A DNA stretch of 64,000 bases, taken from assembly GCA_017880905.1 (NCBI GenBank), contig JADGRO010000014.1, positions 1 through 64,000 on the forward strand, read 5' to 3'. Position 1 is the first letter of the stretch; each line of letters starts with the position of its first letter. Origin of the DNA: Methylotenera sp. Its GTDB lineage: Bacteria; Pseudomonadota; Gammaproteobacteria; Burkholderiales; Methylophilaceae. The position numbers and the translations under genes are program-made. The notes beneath the pieces are model-generated. The model saw only the letters and a program-made list of their open reading frames with translations. It had not been told where the DNA came from and did not search any database. Below are positions 1 to 7,447 of this stretch, one piece after another.

Positions 1-111
1 ACTGGGGCAATGTTTTTTAGCGGCCTGCTCGGTCTGAAACTGCTGAAGCGCATAGGATTGAAATGGGGTAAGACTAAATAAGAAGCACAGGATGACCAGA
101 AGGTATTTCAT
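1..111 (-). CDS. Small exported protein, N-terminal part only (runs off the window)
   Basis: An open frame of 37 codons runs from an ATG at 111 off the left edge. Residues 1-21 look like a Sec signal peptide: Lys2, a hydrophobic stretch, then a likely cleavage site near SYA-LQ. The mature start reads QFQTEQAAKKHCPS, which resembles small secreted proteins of unknown function in proteobacteria that begin with a similar 'TE-A-KHCP' stretch; this is from memory. The rest of the gene is outside the window, so neither its length nor its function can be judged. Confidence 0.6.
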   Translation of the reverse strand, partial: MKYLLVILCFLFSLTPFQSYALQQFQTEQAAKKHCPS

Positions 112-170
112 TTATTTAGTTCTCTAATGTGGCAGTTTTGAATTTTGTAAATTTTCATTTCAACTATATT

Positions 171-230
171 TATTGGTATGTTTAAGTCATATTCTGTAAT
201 TATTGGTATGCTTAAGTCATGTTCTGTAAT
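171..230. repeat. Two tandem copies of a 30-bp unit
   Basis: Positions 171-200 and 201-230 are direct, adjacent copies of a unit beginning TATTGGTATG and ending TTCTGTAAT. They differ only at unit positions 11 (T/C) and 21 (A/G). They lie in AT-rich DNA between the truncated gene at the left edge and a kinase remnant. No gene is seen at 112-411. The unit could be a protein-binding iteron or a replication-slippage product. Confidence 0.85.
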
Positions 231-411
231 TTTTGCATCTGTTTTCAGAGAGCTTGTTCGGTAGGACTTTAATCCATTGGTATTATGTTCGACTCACTGG
301 AGACCACCCATTAATAAACTACTTACATGGATTTCCATGCTGGCCATTCTCTTTTTTGTAAAATGGTACCATTTTGCAATCTAATTTAATCAATGGTATT
401 TCCCCAATTAT

Positions 412-582
412 TTAGTAGGCTTCTGGTACAAATATGCTTTATGGAACAGGTTGGCGTACATAATTTTCATGATGTTCACGAGGCGGGATCTCAATTAAAG
501 GTCGCTCAATTTCTTCATAAGGCAATTGACTGAGGAGATAGTGAATGCAATTAAGGCGGGCTTTCTCTTTATCATCGGCGAA
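412..582 (-). pseudogene. 3' remnant of a PPK2-family polyphosphate kinase, with an internal stop
   Basis: Read on the minus strand from about 582, the frame gives ADDKEKARLNCIHYLLSQ, then LPYEEIERPLIEIPPREHHE and NYVRQPVP, then TAA at 441-439. It continues as SIFVPEAY and ends with TAA at 414-412. This matches the C-terminal end of PPK2 enzymes (ADDK.RARLNCI..LLS..PYE, a YxRxPVPE stretch, VPE.Y ending) as I know the family. The TAA at 441-439 stands where a Glu (GAA) is expected, so it looks like a nonsense mutation. The whole catalytic Walker region is missing; an in-frame stop lies just upstream at 585-583. The product cannot be active. Confidence 0.7.
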
Positions 583-1016
583 TTAATTCTTAATCAGACA
601 GGCTCAGTCCATTCCCTACTTAGATTAAATCATTTAGCAATCAAGAATATGAAATTCGTGTGACATTTGTGTGACACCGGATTTGATTTTAAGAAAGTTG
701 ATTGTGCTGCTTACTTATGGCACTGATCGTTGTTCCGTTTCTATTTTTTCTTTCCGAAAAGTCAGTGAGATGTTTTGTCTACGCAATACAGCAAACAAGA
801 TTCCCAAGAAAAATGATTTAGTTATGAGTAGCGAGCATGACTGGGTCAATTCAATAAGAGAATGTCAATTAATCGCGATATATAAATTGCCACTGACCGT
901 TGTTGGTCGAACTTTGATCATTCATCATATGGCGCTAAGCGATTCAAAGCGGACACCCATTTTGGTGATATATTATTGCAGTGCTGTTTCCACCTTAAAT
1001 ATTAACACTGGAGTTT
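583..1016. other. Intergenic stretch, no convincing gene
   Basis: An open frame at 671-1030 has no recognisable motif and poor composition, so I do not call it. The stretch contains two near-identical 14-mers, CACTGATCGTTGTT at 721-734 and CACTGACCGTTGTT at 891-904, and a motif TTCAAAGCGGACAC at 943-956 that recurs at 3231-3244. It probably carries the promoter for the plus-strand gene starting at 1020. Otherwise it looks like debris of past rearrangement. Confidence 0.5.
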
Positions 1017-1019
1017 ATG

Positions 1020-1445
1020 ATGGCAGATAAAACCAAAGCAAAAACTAAAGTAAAAAATAAGACGAAACCCAAATCTAATGTAGCTACAGTTATTAAATGG
1101 TTAGCTATACCTGAGGCACAAGACTATCCTGCAGCAGAGTCTTACCTAAGCATCATTTACGATACAAAAACAGTTGCTAGTTTTTTGCGGCGACTCAAGA
1201 CTGCACCTATGTCTAATTTTCATGCAAAGGATATTTTTAGAGCGTCTGGCTTGTCTTTATTAGGGGTGAGCAATTCACATGTGAAAACAGATCAAAAGAA
1301 AGTATTAGACGGTCAGTCACTATCACCGTTACTGCTTGTAAGAGATAGCACAAACAATAAAGTGGTGATTGCGGATGGTTACCACAGACTGTACGCGGTA
1401 TATGGATTTGATGAAGACGCGGTAATACCGTGCAAAATAGTTTAA
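1020..1445 (+). CDS. ParB/sulfiredoxin-like small protein
   Basis: About 141 residues. The N-terminus is very Lys-rich (ADKTKAKTKVKNKTKPKSN). The conserved part holds a 'PAAESYLS' stretch, a 'DIFRASGLSLL' stretch and the C-terminal signature SPLLLVRDS....VIADGYHRL with a 'VIPCKI' ending. The DGYHRL box is the ParB/Srx-like 'dG.HRl' motif, normally a phosphate- or nucleotide-binding loop. Stand-alone proteins of this kind are widespread and of unknown role. Two ATGs lie at 1017 and 1020; the second sits 6 bases after GGAG (1010-1013) and is preferred. It is followed after 42 bases by the SulP gene on the same strand, perhaps as one transcript. Confidence 0.7.
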   Translation: MADKTKAKTKVKNKTKPKSNVATVIKWLAIPEAQDYPAAESYLSIIYDTKTVASFLRRLKTAPMSNFHAKDIFRASGLSLLGVSNSHVKTDQKKVLDGQSLSPLLLVRDSTNNKVVIADGYHRLYAVYGFDEDAVIPCKIV

Positions 1446-1487
1446 AAATCATTCACTTAATAAAGAAAACCCTTATTGGAGCGATAA

Positions 1488-3149
1488 TTGTTTAAAGATT
1501 TTGCTATTAACAGCCCGGGAAGTCTTAATTGGCTAGATGCCATTGCTGGGTTGTCGATTGCAGGGCTCTTACTCCCTGAAGCAGTAGCCTACTCCAGTAT
1601 TGGCAGTATGCCACCACAAGCTGGCATTATTGCATTATTTGCAGGCTTACTTTGTTACGGTTTATTCGGTACAAGCCGCTTTGCAATTGTATCTGCTACT
1701 TCATCCTCAGCCGCTGTTTTAGCTGCTGCTGCAATATCATTTGCCAATATTGATGGCACCCATCGATTGATGCTAAGTTTTGGATTAATTATCGTTACTG
1801 GACTATTGTTTTTGGCAGCAGGTTTGGCCAAAATGGGCAAAGTAACTGACTTTATCTCAAAGCCCGTTTTGCGAGGCTTTGCATTCGGCCTTGCCATTGT
1901 CATTATTATGAAACAGTTTGCTAGCATGGCTGGTATTCATGCGGGCGATAATGATTTATTTTTGCTTGTGCCAAAGTTACTTGGTCAATTATCAAAATGG
2001 AATATTGTTGGAATCGCAATAGGAGTCATTGCATTAGGTTTATTATTTCTGTTTGCCCGTTTTCAACGCTTACCCGGTGGGCTTATTGTGATTGCGCTGG
2101 GTATTTTTTGCAGTCAATGGCTCCATTTATCGCAATATCATGTTCAACTAGTCGGTGCTATCCATCTGCAACTCGAAACTCCGACGCTACCGCTATTATC
2201 ACGAGAAGAATGGCTAAGGTTGGGTGAGTTGGGCTTCGCCATGGCCATGATTTTGTATTCTGAGTCCTATAGTTCGATTCGAGTCTTTGCTATGAAGCAT
2301 GGCGATGATACCTCACCAGACAGAGATTTACTGGCATTGGGTTTATCTAACCTTGTGTCAGGATTGTTCCATGGAATGCCGGTAGGGGCTGGCTACTCTG
2401 GTACTTCGGCCAATGATGCGGCGGGTGCTACTTCACGCTTGTCAGGCTTGTTCGCCTCGCTGGTAGTGCTTGCTATTGTACTCACAATACTACCTAACAT
2501 TGCCATGACGCCAGAGCCCATACTCGCAGCTATTGTCATTCACGCAGTCAGTCATACCTTAAATCTATCCATTTTCCGCCCATATTTTGTGTGGCGGCGC
2601 GACCGCTTAGTAATCGTCGCTTCAGTAATTGCTGTATTGTGGCTCGGTGTACTTGATGGCTTATTGGCCTCGATTGGTATCAGCCTAATGATGATGCTAA
2701 AAGGGTTCTCTGAATCAACCGTCTCTGTTCTTGGTCAACTTGGGGAAAGCCATAATTTTGTGGATATACAAAATCATCCTGAGGCAAAGCCAATCGCTGG
2801 GATTATCATTCTACGCCCAGATGAGCCACTATTTTTCGCTAATGTTGAACGCATACTAAATGCAGCAAGACAAACAATACTTTTAGCCGGGCCATCAGTG
2901 CATTCAGTTATTATCAGCTTAGAAGAGTCTCCAGATCTAGATAGTACTAGTTTAGAATCTCTACAAGATTTTTTTAGTTTTGTCGCCAAACAAGAAAAAC
3001 AACTTTTTTTAGCCAGACTCAAACATCCAGTTCACGAATTACTGAAACAGCTATTGCCCTCAAGCCTAGACATGGCTTTATTTACTGACCTAAATGTAGA
3101 CGCAGCGGTAATGCTAGCTCAGGAAAATAAAGGCAAGCATGATACTTAA
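1488..3149 (+). CDS. SulP/SLC26-family anion transporter with STAS domain
   Basis: A 553-residue inner-membrane protein. The N-terminal two thirds is hydrophobic with the SulP start 'LSIAGLLLPEAVAYSSIGSM' (residues ~22-41), which matches the family's G.(L)xPqaiAyA pattern. The soluble C-terminal ~110 residues form a STAS domain with 'IIILRPDEPLFFANVERI' and the 'DLDSTSLESL' switch loop. SulP proteins carry sulfate, bicarbonate or dicarboxylates; the substrate cannot be read from sequence. The frame opens with TTG at 1488, supported by GGAG (1478-1481) six bases upstream. It lies in the accessory region next to an integrase. Confidence 0.85.
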   Translation: MFKDFAINSPGSLNWLDAIAGLSIAGLLLPEAVAYSSIGSMPPQAGIIALFAGLLCYGLFGTSRFAIVSATSSSAAVLAAAAISFANIDGTHRLMLSFGLIIVTGLLFLAAGLAKMGKVTDFISKPVLRGFAFGLAIVIIMKQFASMAGIHAGDNDLFLLVPKLLGQLSKWNIVGIAIGVIALGLLFLFARFQRLPGGLIVIALGIFCSQWLHLSQYHVQLVGAIHLQLETPTLPLLSREEWLRLGELGFAMAMILYSESYSSIRVFAMKHGDDTSPDRDLLALGLSNLVSGLFHGMPVGAGYSGTSANDAAGATSRLSGLFASLVVLAIVLTILPNIAMTPEPILAAIVIHAVSHTLNLSIFRPYFVWRRDRLVIVASVIAVLWLGVLDGLLASIGISLMMMLKGFSESTVSVLGQLGESHNFVDIQNHPEAKPIAGIIILRPDEPLFFANVERILNAARQTILLAGPSVHSVIISLEESPDLDSTSLESLQDFFSFVAKQEKQLFLARLKHPVHELLKQLLPSSLDMALFTDLNVDAAVMLAQENKGKHDT

Positions 3150-3310
3150 TGTAATTTTTACGTGTTGTTATGTCTAACAAGATTTGCATGAGATCGAATT
3201 CTAAGGTTAGTTCTGAATAGGTTTTAAAACTTCAAAGCGGACACTTAAACTTATCTTTCAAAGAAGGTGATTACCAGACGGAGCTGCTATGTCTGTGTAA
3301 ACAAAAGTGG

Positions 3311-4330
3311 TCATTCGTCCTTATTTCTAAATGCCAACCAGCCTGCAATTAGTGTAAAAGTAACGACGATGCCAATTATTCTCAAAAATCCTTCCGGATT
3401 TTGGGCTAATGGAATACCACCAACATTCATACCGAATAGTCCAGCAATAATGTTAATTGGCAGTGCTAATACCGTAACTATGGTCAACGTAAATAAACTG
3501 CGATTAGTCTGTTCTTGAACTTGAGCGGACATTTCCTCTTGTAGCAGCTTGATTCGTTCTTGTAGTGCAGCCAGATCGCTTATTGCCAACGAAAACTCTT
3601 CTGTGGACTGCCTTAGCTCATCTAGATCAGTCTCGGCAATCCATTGAGGGGGCTGATGCAAAAAACGAAACAGCGCTGCTGGTTCAAAAGCCAGCAATCT
3701 CTGCAATCTGACCAACACACGTCTTAGTTTTCCTAGGTCAGCACGCTTGATTTTGAGTCTACCAATAAGAAGACCATCCTCGATGCTGTCTACTTGGGAA
3801 GTCGCATCACGGACTATCTGAACAAGTACATCCCCTTGATCATGCATTAAATGGGTCATCAAGGCCATGGATGACTCAAACCGCTCTCCGGTTTTAACTG
3901 CAACACGCAGTTGGTCGATAGAGCTCAAGGGTTTAGTTCTGCCACTAATCAAAATATGTTGATTTACACACATCCAAAGCGTTGCGATTTCTGAAGGCTC
4001 GAACGAAAACTCAAAAGCCACATCATTAAAAACAGCAATTAGCTGATCCGATGCGTCTTCAATTCGAGTGGATCGTGATCCATCGCCTAGTGCCTCGTAA
4101 AAAGATTCAGGCAAGTCTAAATATGTATGCATCCATTTATGTGAGGAAGCTTTAGCCAAGTCGAAATGCAGCCAGATAAATGCTGCACTACTTTTTCCCT
4201 GTGTTTTTTTTAGCCAGTCAGCAGCTTCTGAGACTCCAACCGACTGTCCTGGAGAGTCGGTGGCGAAAACAAAGCCACAAATAAGACCGCTTTGTTCTGA
4301 TTCGAATCCTGAAAGGTTCATGTTTGCCAT
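3311..4330 (-). CDS. zntB: ZntB/CorA-type metal transporter
   Basis: A 339-residue CorA-superfamily channel or transporter: a large cytoplasmic N-terminal domain with a long helical region (~200-275), then two C-terminal membrane helices (~280-300 and ~317-335). Between them is the signature GMNVGGIPL (GMN at 300-302), the pore-mouth motif of the family. The GMNVGGIP form and the length fit the ZntB branch, which moves zinc; in CorA the substrate is magnesium or cobalt. The family works as a pentamer in the inner membrane. The start at 4330 (MANMNLSGFES) is plausible. A frameshifted small gene ends 3 bases upstream on the same strand. Confidence 0.8.
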   Translation of the reverse strand: MANMNLSGFESEQSGLICGFVFATDSPGQSVGVSEAADWLKKTQGKSSAAFIWLHFDLAKASSHKWMHTYLDLPESFYEALGDGSRSTRIEDASDQLIAVFNDVAFEFSFEPSEIATLWMCVNQHILISGRTKPLSSIDQLRVAVKTGERFESSMALMTHLMHDQGDVLVQIVRDATSQVDSIEDGLLIGRLKIKRADLGKLRRVLVRLQRLLAFEPAALFRFLHQPPQWIAETDLDELRQSTEEFSLAISDLAALQERIKLLQEEMSAQVQEQTNRSLFTLTIVTVLALPINIIAGLFGMNVGGIPLAQNPEGFLRIIGIVVTFTLIAGWLAFRNKDE

Positions 4331-4333
4331 AAG

Positions 4334-4599
4334 TTAATGACTTCCAACTGGGAGCGTAAGCAGCGGTCCACTATTATTGCTACCCGCTAACTCTAAGCGT
4401 TCTAATTCCATTAAAAGCGAGAAAGTAGATTTTGTGGCTTGTTCTGAATCGTTGATGTAAAACCAATAACTCAGTACTTTATTGCCATGTATGTTCTGAT
4501 AAAGAAGCAATATCGGTAAAAGCCATGAAATATCATCCTCTGAAGGTTTATTATTGTCGCAATTGATTTTTAACCGTTAATGTTACAAAATGATGACAT
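4334..4599 (-). pseudogene. Small unknown gene upstream of zntB, broken by a one-base deletion
   Basis: The minus strand has an ATG at 4599 giving MSSFCNING and then a stop. One frame over, an open reading continues LKINCDNNKPSEDDISW, WLLPILLLYQNIHGNKVLSY and so on to a TAA at 4336-4334. If one base were restored in the run at 4567-4573 (AAAAATT on this strand reading GGTTAAAAATC), a single protein of about 88 residues would result. The two frames differ by exactly a one-base loss. I do not recognise the product. It lies 3 bases before zntB and may once have been translated together with it. Confidence 0.4.
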
Positions 4600-4695
4600 A
4601 ATTTATTGACCTTGCCCGTCCATAGTAATGGCGGTTTTAAAGTAAATGACTAATCTGGATGTCCGCTTATGCTCCAAAGCAGTCATTCACCAAGA

Positions 4696-5943
4696 TTAAA
4701 CACTTTTACCTTGCAAGGATATGACTTTTGCGCCATCGCGCATCTCGTCTAATTGATCACTCCACCATTGTGCTAATTGTCTTCGTTCATTATCGTAAGT
4801 TGCCTCATTATAAGTTTCTCTAATTTTATCTTTATCGCTATGTGCTAAAAAAGACTCAATTACATCTCGTCTAAACAAGCCACATTCATTGGCCTGTGTA
4901 CTAAAAAAATGTCGACAGCCATGTGGCACAATATGATAATCAGGAAAGGTTAATCTAAAAGCTTTGCGGATTGTTGCCTCTGACACAGGTTTATTAGCTA
5001 TCCTAGCTGAGAATAAATACTCACTATACCCAGTGTATGTCTTTAACTCTTTTAAAGCTTTAAGGGCTTGCTTTGATAACATGACAGTATGTGGCTTAGT
5101 CATGTATTTACGGCTTTTAGATTGAGCTAGTGGCAATGTCCATATTGCATTTTCTAAATCAAATTCTGCCCACTTAGCACATCTTAACTCACTTGGTCTT
5201 TGTGCAAAATGTAGCTGCAAATAAACGCAAGTGGCCACCTCAAAACTACCACCATACTCAACTAGATTGCGTAATAACTTGCCTGCATCTTGTTTGTTTT
5301 TTAAACGTGGAAATTTCTCGCTAACATGCTTTTCCAGGCGCTCGTCTTTTACTGGAATTGGGTTTTCTGAAATAAACTTGTCACTTAAGGCAAAATCAAA
5401 CACTTGCTTAATCCAGCCACGCGTTTTTTCCATAAACTCTAATGCACCACGTTTTTGCATTATCATTAAGCAATTACGCACTTGCATATTATCAATGGCA
5501 TCAATTGGATATTTACCAATTACGCTATAAACATTAGCATTGAATGTCTGTTTGATTTTTAGATAGGTAGAAGGTGCGAGGGTGCGCTTTTTAATCGCTA
5601 GCCAATCCTCTGCTATTTTCTGAAAAGTGTTATCAGCATCTTTGGCTTTTTGCTGCTTGGCTATCTTTGCCTCAAGTATTGGATCAATATGCTTAACCTT
5701 TACTTGCTTACGTTTCTGACGACACTGATCACGCGCACCACTTAGTGATAAATCAGGATAAGTACCTAACTGTATTAGTTTAGGCTTGCCGTGTAATGTA
5801 GTGCGTAGCTGAAAATACTTACTCCCATTAGGATGAATAAGCAGAAACAAACCATTTCCATCCCTGAGTGAGTAATTTTTTTCTTTGGGCTTTGCGGCTT
5901 TGATTGTGAGGTCATCTAATAAATCAGAATTCAGCTTTGCCAT
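4696..5943 (-). CDS. P4-type tyrosine-recombinase integrase
   Basis: A 415-residue integrase. Residues ~1-90 form the DUF4102 DNA-binding domain seen in tRNA-targeting integrases (TIKAAKPKEKNYSLRDGNGL). A SAM-like core-binding domain (~105-200) and the catalytic domain follow. The catalytic set is complete: R249 in QRPSEL, H341 and R344 in HGCRH, H368 in LAHSDKD, and Y378 in IRETYN. It is transcribed away from the tRNA-Leu gene whose 3' end lies 152 bases from its start, the classic layout for an island inserted at a tRNA 3' end. A 14-bp-arm inverted repeat sits immediately upstream and may control it. Confidence 0.93.
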   Translation of the reverse strand: MAKLNSDLLDDLTIKAAKPKEKNYSLRDGNGLFLLIHPNGSKYFQLRTTLHGKPKLIQLGTYPDLSLSGARDQCRQKRKQVKVKHIDPILEAKIAKQQKAKDADNTFQKIAEDWLAIKKRTLAPSTYLKIKQTFNANVYSVIGKYPIDAIDNMQVRNCLMIMQKRGALEFMEKTRGWIKQVFDFALSDKFISENPIPVKDERLEKHVSEKFPRLKNKQDAGKLLRNLVEYGGSFEVATCVYLQLHFAQRPSELRCAKWAEFDLENAIWTLPLAQSKSRKYMTKPHTVMLSKQALKALKELKTYTGYSEYLFSARIANKPVSEATIRKAFRLTFPDYHIVPHGCRHFFSTQANECGLFRRDVIESFLAHSDKDKIRETYNEATYDNERRQLAQWWSDQLDEMRDGAKVISLQGKSV

Positions 5944-5944
5944 A

Positions 5945-5986
5945 AAAACGTATAAAAATTTAATATGATTTGTTTTTATACGTTTT
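5945..5986. repeat. Perfect inverted repeat just upstream of the integrase
   Basis: The arms AAAACGTATAAAAA (5945-5958) and TTTTTATACGTTTT (5973-5986) are exact reverse complements around a 14-base spacer. The left arm ends one base from the integrase ATG (5943). This position suits an operator for the integrase promoter, or a binding site for an excisionase. The two TATAC-like cores could also serve as promoter elements. Function is inferred. Confidence 0.8.
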
Positions 5987-5999
5987 GTAAAGCAATATT

Positions 6000-6078
6000 A
6001 TGAAACGACGTAACACAATATGAAACGTTTTATTGTATAACTAATTGAATTTATTTATATTTAATACGAAATGAAACT
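6000..6078. repeat. Short direct repeats ATGAAAC between integrase and tRNA-Leu
   Basis: ATGAAACG occurs at 6000-6007 and 6020-6027, exactly 20 bp apart (about two helical turns), and ATGAAACT occurs at 6071-6078. They lie between the integrase start and the tRNA 3' end. P4-type integrases bind such short repeats as arm sites flanking the crossover core in the tRNA. The assignment is inferred from position and spacing. Confidence 0.45.
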
Positions 6079-6094
6079 TATTTAAACTTCCTAC

Positions 6095-6179
6095 TGGTGC
6101 CGTCGGAGAGACTCGAACTCTCACGACTTTCGCCACTACCCCCTCAAGATAGCGTGTCTACCAATTCCACCACGACGGC
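6095..6179 (-). tRNA. tRNA-Leu (anticodon GAG)
   Basis: On the minus strand the gene begins GCCGTCG at 6179 and ends CGACGGC-A-CCA at 6095. The acceptor stem is a perfect 7-bp match. The D-arm reads GGTGGAATTGGTAGACACG, the anticodon loop TTGAGGG with GAG, a long variable arm is present (class II tRNA), and the T-arm carries GTTCGAGTC. CCA is encoded. The 3' half would be the attachment core for the neighbouring integrase. I found no second copy of this 3' end within 1-6094, so the far attachment site must be outside the window or lost. Confidence 0.95.
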
Positions 6180-6183
6180 AATT

Positions 6184-6558
6184 TTAATTTGGAATATCTT
6201 TCGCAGCGCTGCCAGTGGGTATTGTTTCTATCGGTTTGGTTTCTAATGGTTTAGTTTCAGAAGGTTTTATCTTTTCAGATTTAACTTCTTTCACTGCTGC
6301 TTTTACCACACTGCCATTGCCTGTGCGATGGCTTGCCATATAGGCTAGTGTCAAACTGGTGGCAAAAAATATAGCGACACAAATTGAGGTGGCTTTGCTC
6401 ATAAAATTAGATGAGCCAGTCACCCCAAACAAACTACCTGATGCGCCGCTACCAAAAGCAGCGCCCATATCCGCGCCCTTGCCATGTTGCAACAATACTA
6501 GGCCGATTACGCCTGCCGCTGCCAATACATGAATAATTGTTACTAAATTTTCCATCAA
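6184..6558 (-). CDS. secG: Protein-export membrane protein SecG
   Basis: A 124-residue subunit of the SecYEG translocon. There are two membrane helices (~4-22 and ~55-75). The conserved loop reads LLQHGKGADMGAAFGSGAS followed by SLFG, which is diagnostic. The tail after ~85 is Lys/Glu/Pro/Thr-rich with repeated 'ETKPLETKPIETIP', typical of variable SecG C-termini. It sits between tpiA and tRNA-Leu, a conserved betaproteobacterial order. The second Met (6555) is an equally possible start. Confidence 0.93.
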   Translation of the reverse strand: MMENLVTIIHVLAAAGVIGLVLLQHGKGADMGAAFGSGASGSLFGVTGSSNFMSKATSICVAIFFATSLTLAYMASHRTGNGSVVKAAVKEVKSEKIKPSETKPLETKPIETIPTGSAAKDIPN

Positions 6559-6582
6559 CTCTACCTAAAATTTTGCCGCTAT

Positions 6583-7371
6583 TTACTCTACCGAATTCTC
6601 GGCTACGTGGCAGATTCCTTCGAACTCTTGTGCATTGAGCGAGCATTTGCCAATCAGCCCGCCATCGATATTTGGAACAACGAATAATTGTACCGCATTT
6701 TGCCGGTTTACGCTGCCTCCGTAGAGGATTTTTAAGCGATTTGCGGCATCTGAATTTAATGTGGAAATTTTATTGCGTATAAATTGGTGCATGCTCTTTG
6801 CTTGTATTGGCGTGGCCGCCAAGCCCGTACCAATCGCCCAAATCGGCTCATACGAAATAATCGCATCAGTAAACACCTCGGCTCCATAGGTACTGATGAT
6901 GGTATCTAGCTGCTTACTCACCACCATCTCCATTACGCCCGCCTCGCGCTCAATCAGTGTCTCACCTACACACAATATCGGCGTCAGGCCATGGTTTTTG
7001 GCTACCATAAATTTTTGCGCGATATTTTCGTCCGATTCGCAATACGCAGTACTACGCTCCGAGTGTCCAATAATCACATAACTACAGCCAAAATCGCGCA
7101 ACATTTCGGCGCTCACTTCGCCGGTAAATGCGCCAAACTCGTTTTTAGCCACATTCTGCGCACCCCAGGCAATATTGGTGTGCTGTAGCATGCTTTGCAA
7201 TTGGGCAAGATAAGGATACGGCGCACAAACCACAACTTGCGTGTATTTTAGCGTAGATAGATTTTGAATAAAATCCGTTAGCAAAGCCTCATTTTGCTTG
7301 AGATTGCCGTGCATTTTCCAATTTGCAACCACTAATTTTCTAGGGAATTTTTGGGTATTATTTTGACTCAT
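6583..7371 (-). CDS. tpiA: Triosephosphate isomerase
   Basis: A 262-residue TIM-barrel enzyme that interconverts dihydroxyacetone phosphate and glyceraldehyde-3-phosphate in the cytoplasm. Visible family motifs: VANWKMHG near the N-terminus (catalytic Asn/Lys), VIIGHSERS (catalytic His), the active-site SYEPIWAIGTG (catalytic Glu with the flexible loop), and ILYGGSVN plus IDGGLIGKCSL at the phosphate site. In many homologues the last reads GGASL; here it is GKCSL, a minor variant. The gene is followed by secG, with which it is probably co-transcribed. Confidence 0.95.
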   Translation of the reverse strand: MSQNNTQKFPRKLVVANWKMHGNLKQNEALLTDFIQNLSTLKYTQVVVCAPYPYLAQLQSMLQHTNIAWGAQNVAKNEFGAFTGEVSAEMLRDFGCSYVIIGHSERSTAYCESDENIAQKFMVAKNHGLTPILCVGETLIEREAGVMEMVVSKQLDTIISTYGAEVFTDAIISYEPIWAIGTGLAATPIQAKSMHQFIRNKISTLNSDAANRLKILYGGSVNRQNAVQLFVVPNIDGGLIGKCSLNAQEFEGICHVAENSVE

Positions 7372-7447
7372 TGTTTGCCTTAAGAATTGGCGCGAATTCT
7401 ACGCGTGCAGGTGGCTCTGGTCAACGTTAAATATAACCAACACACAT

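Noticed and set aside
285-310. Sequence GTTCGACTC followed by a CCACCCA end, like a tRNA or tmRNA 3' end
   Set aside because: The T-stem does not pair with the upstream bases and no other arm is visible; it could be an attachment-site relic but is not supportable.
671-1030. Open frame of 119 codons on the plus strand
   Set aside because: No motif, odd composition, overlaps repeats and the start of the ParB-like gene, and no ribosome site; taken as chance.
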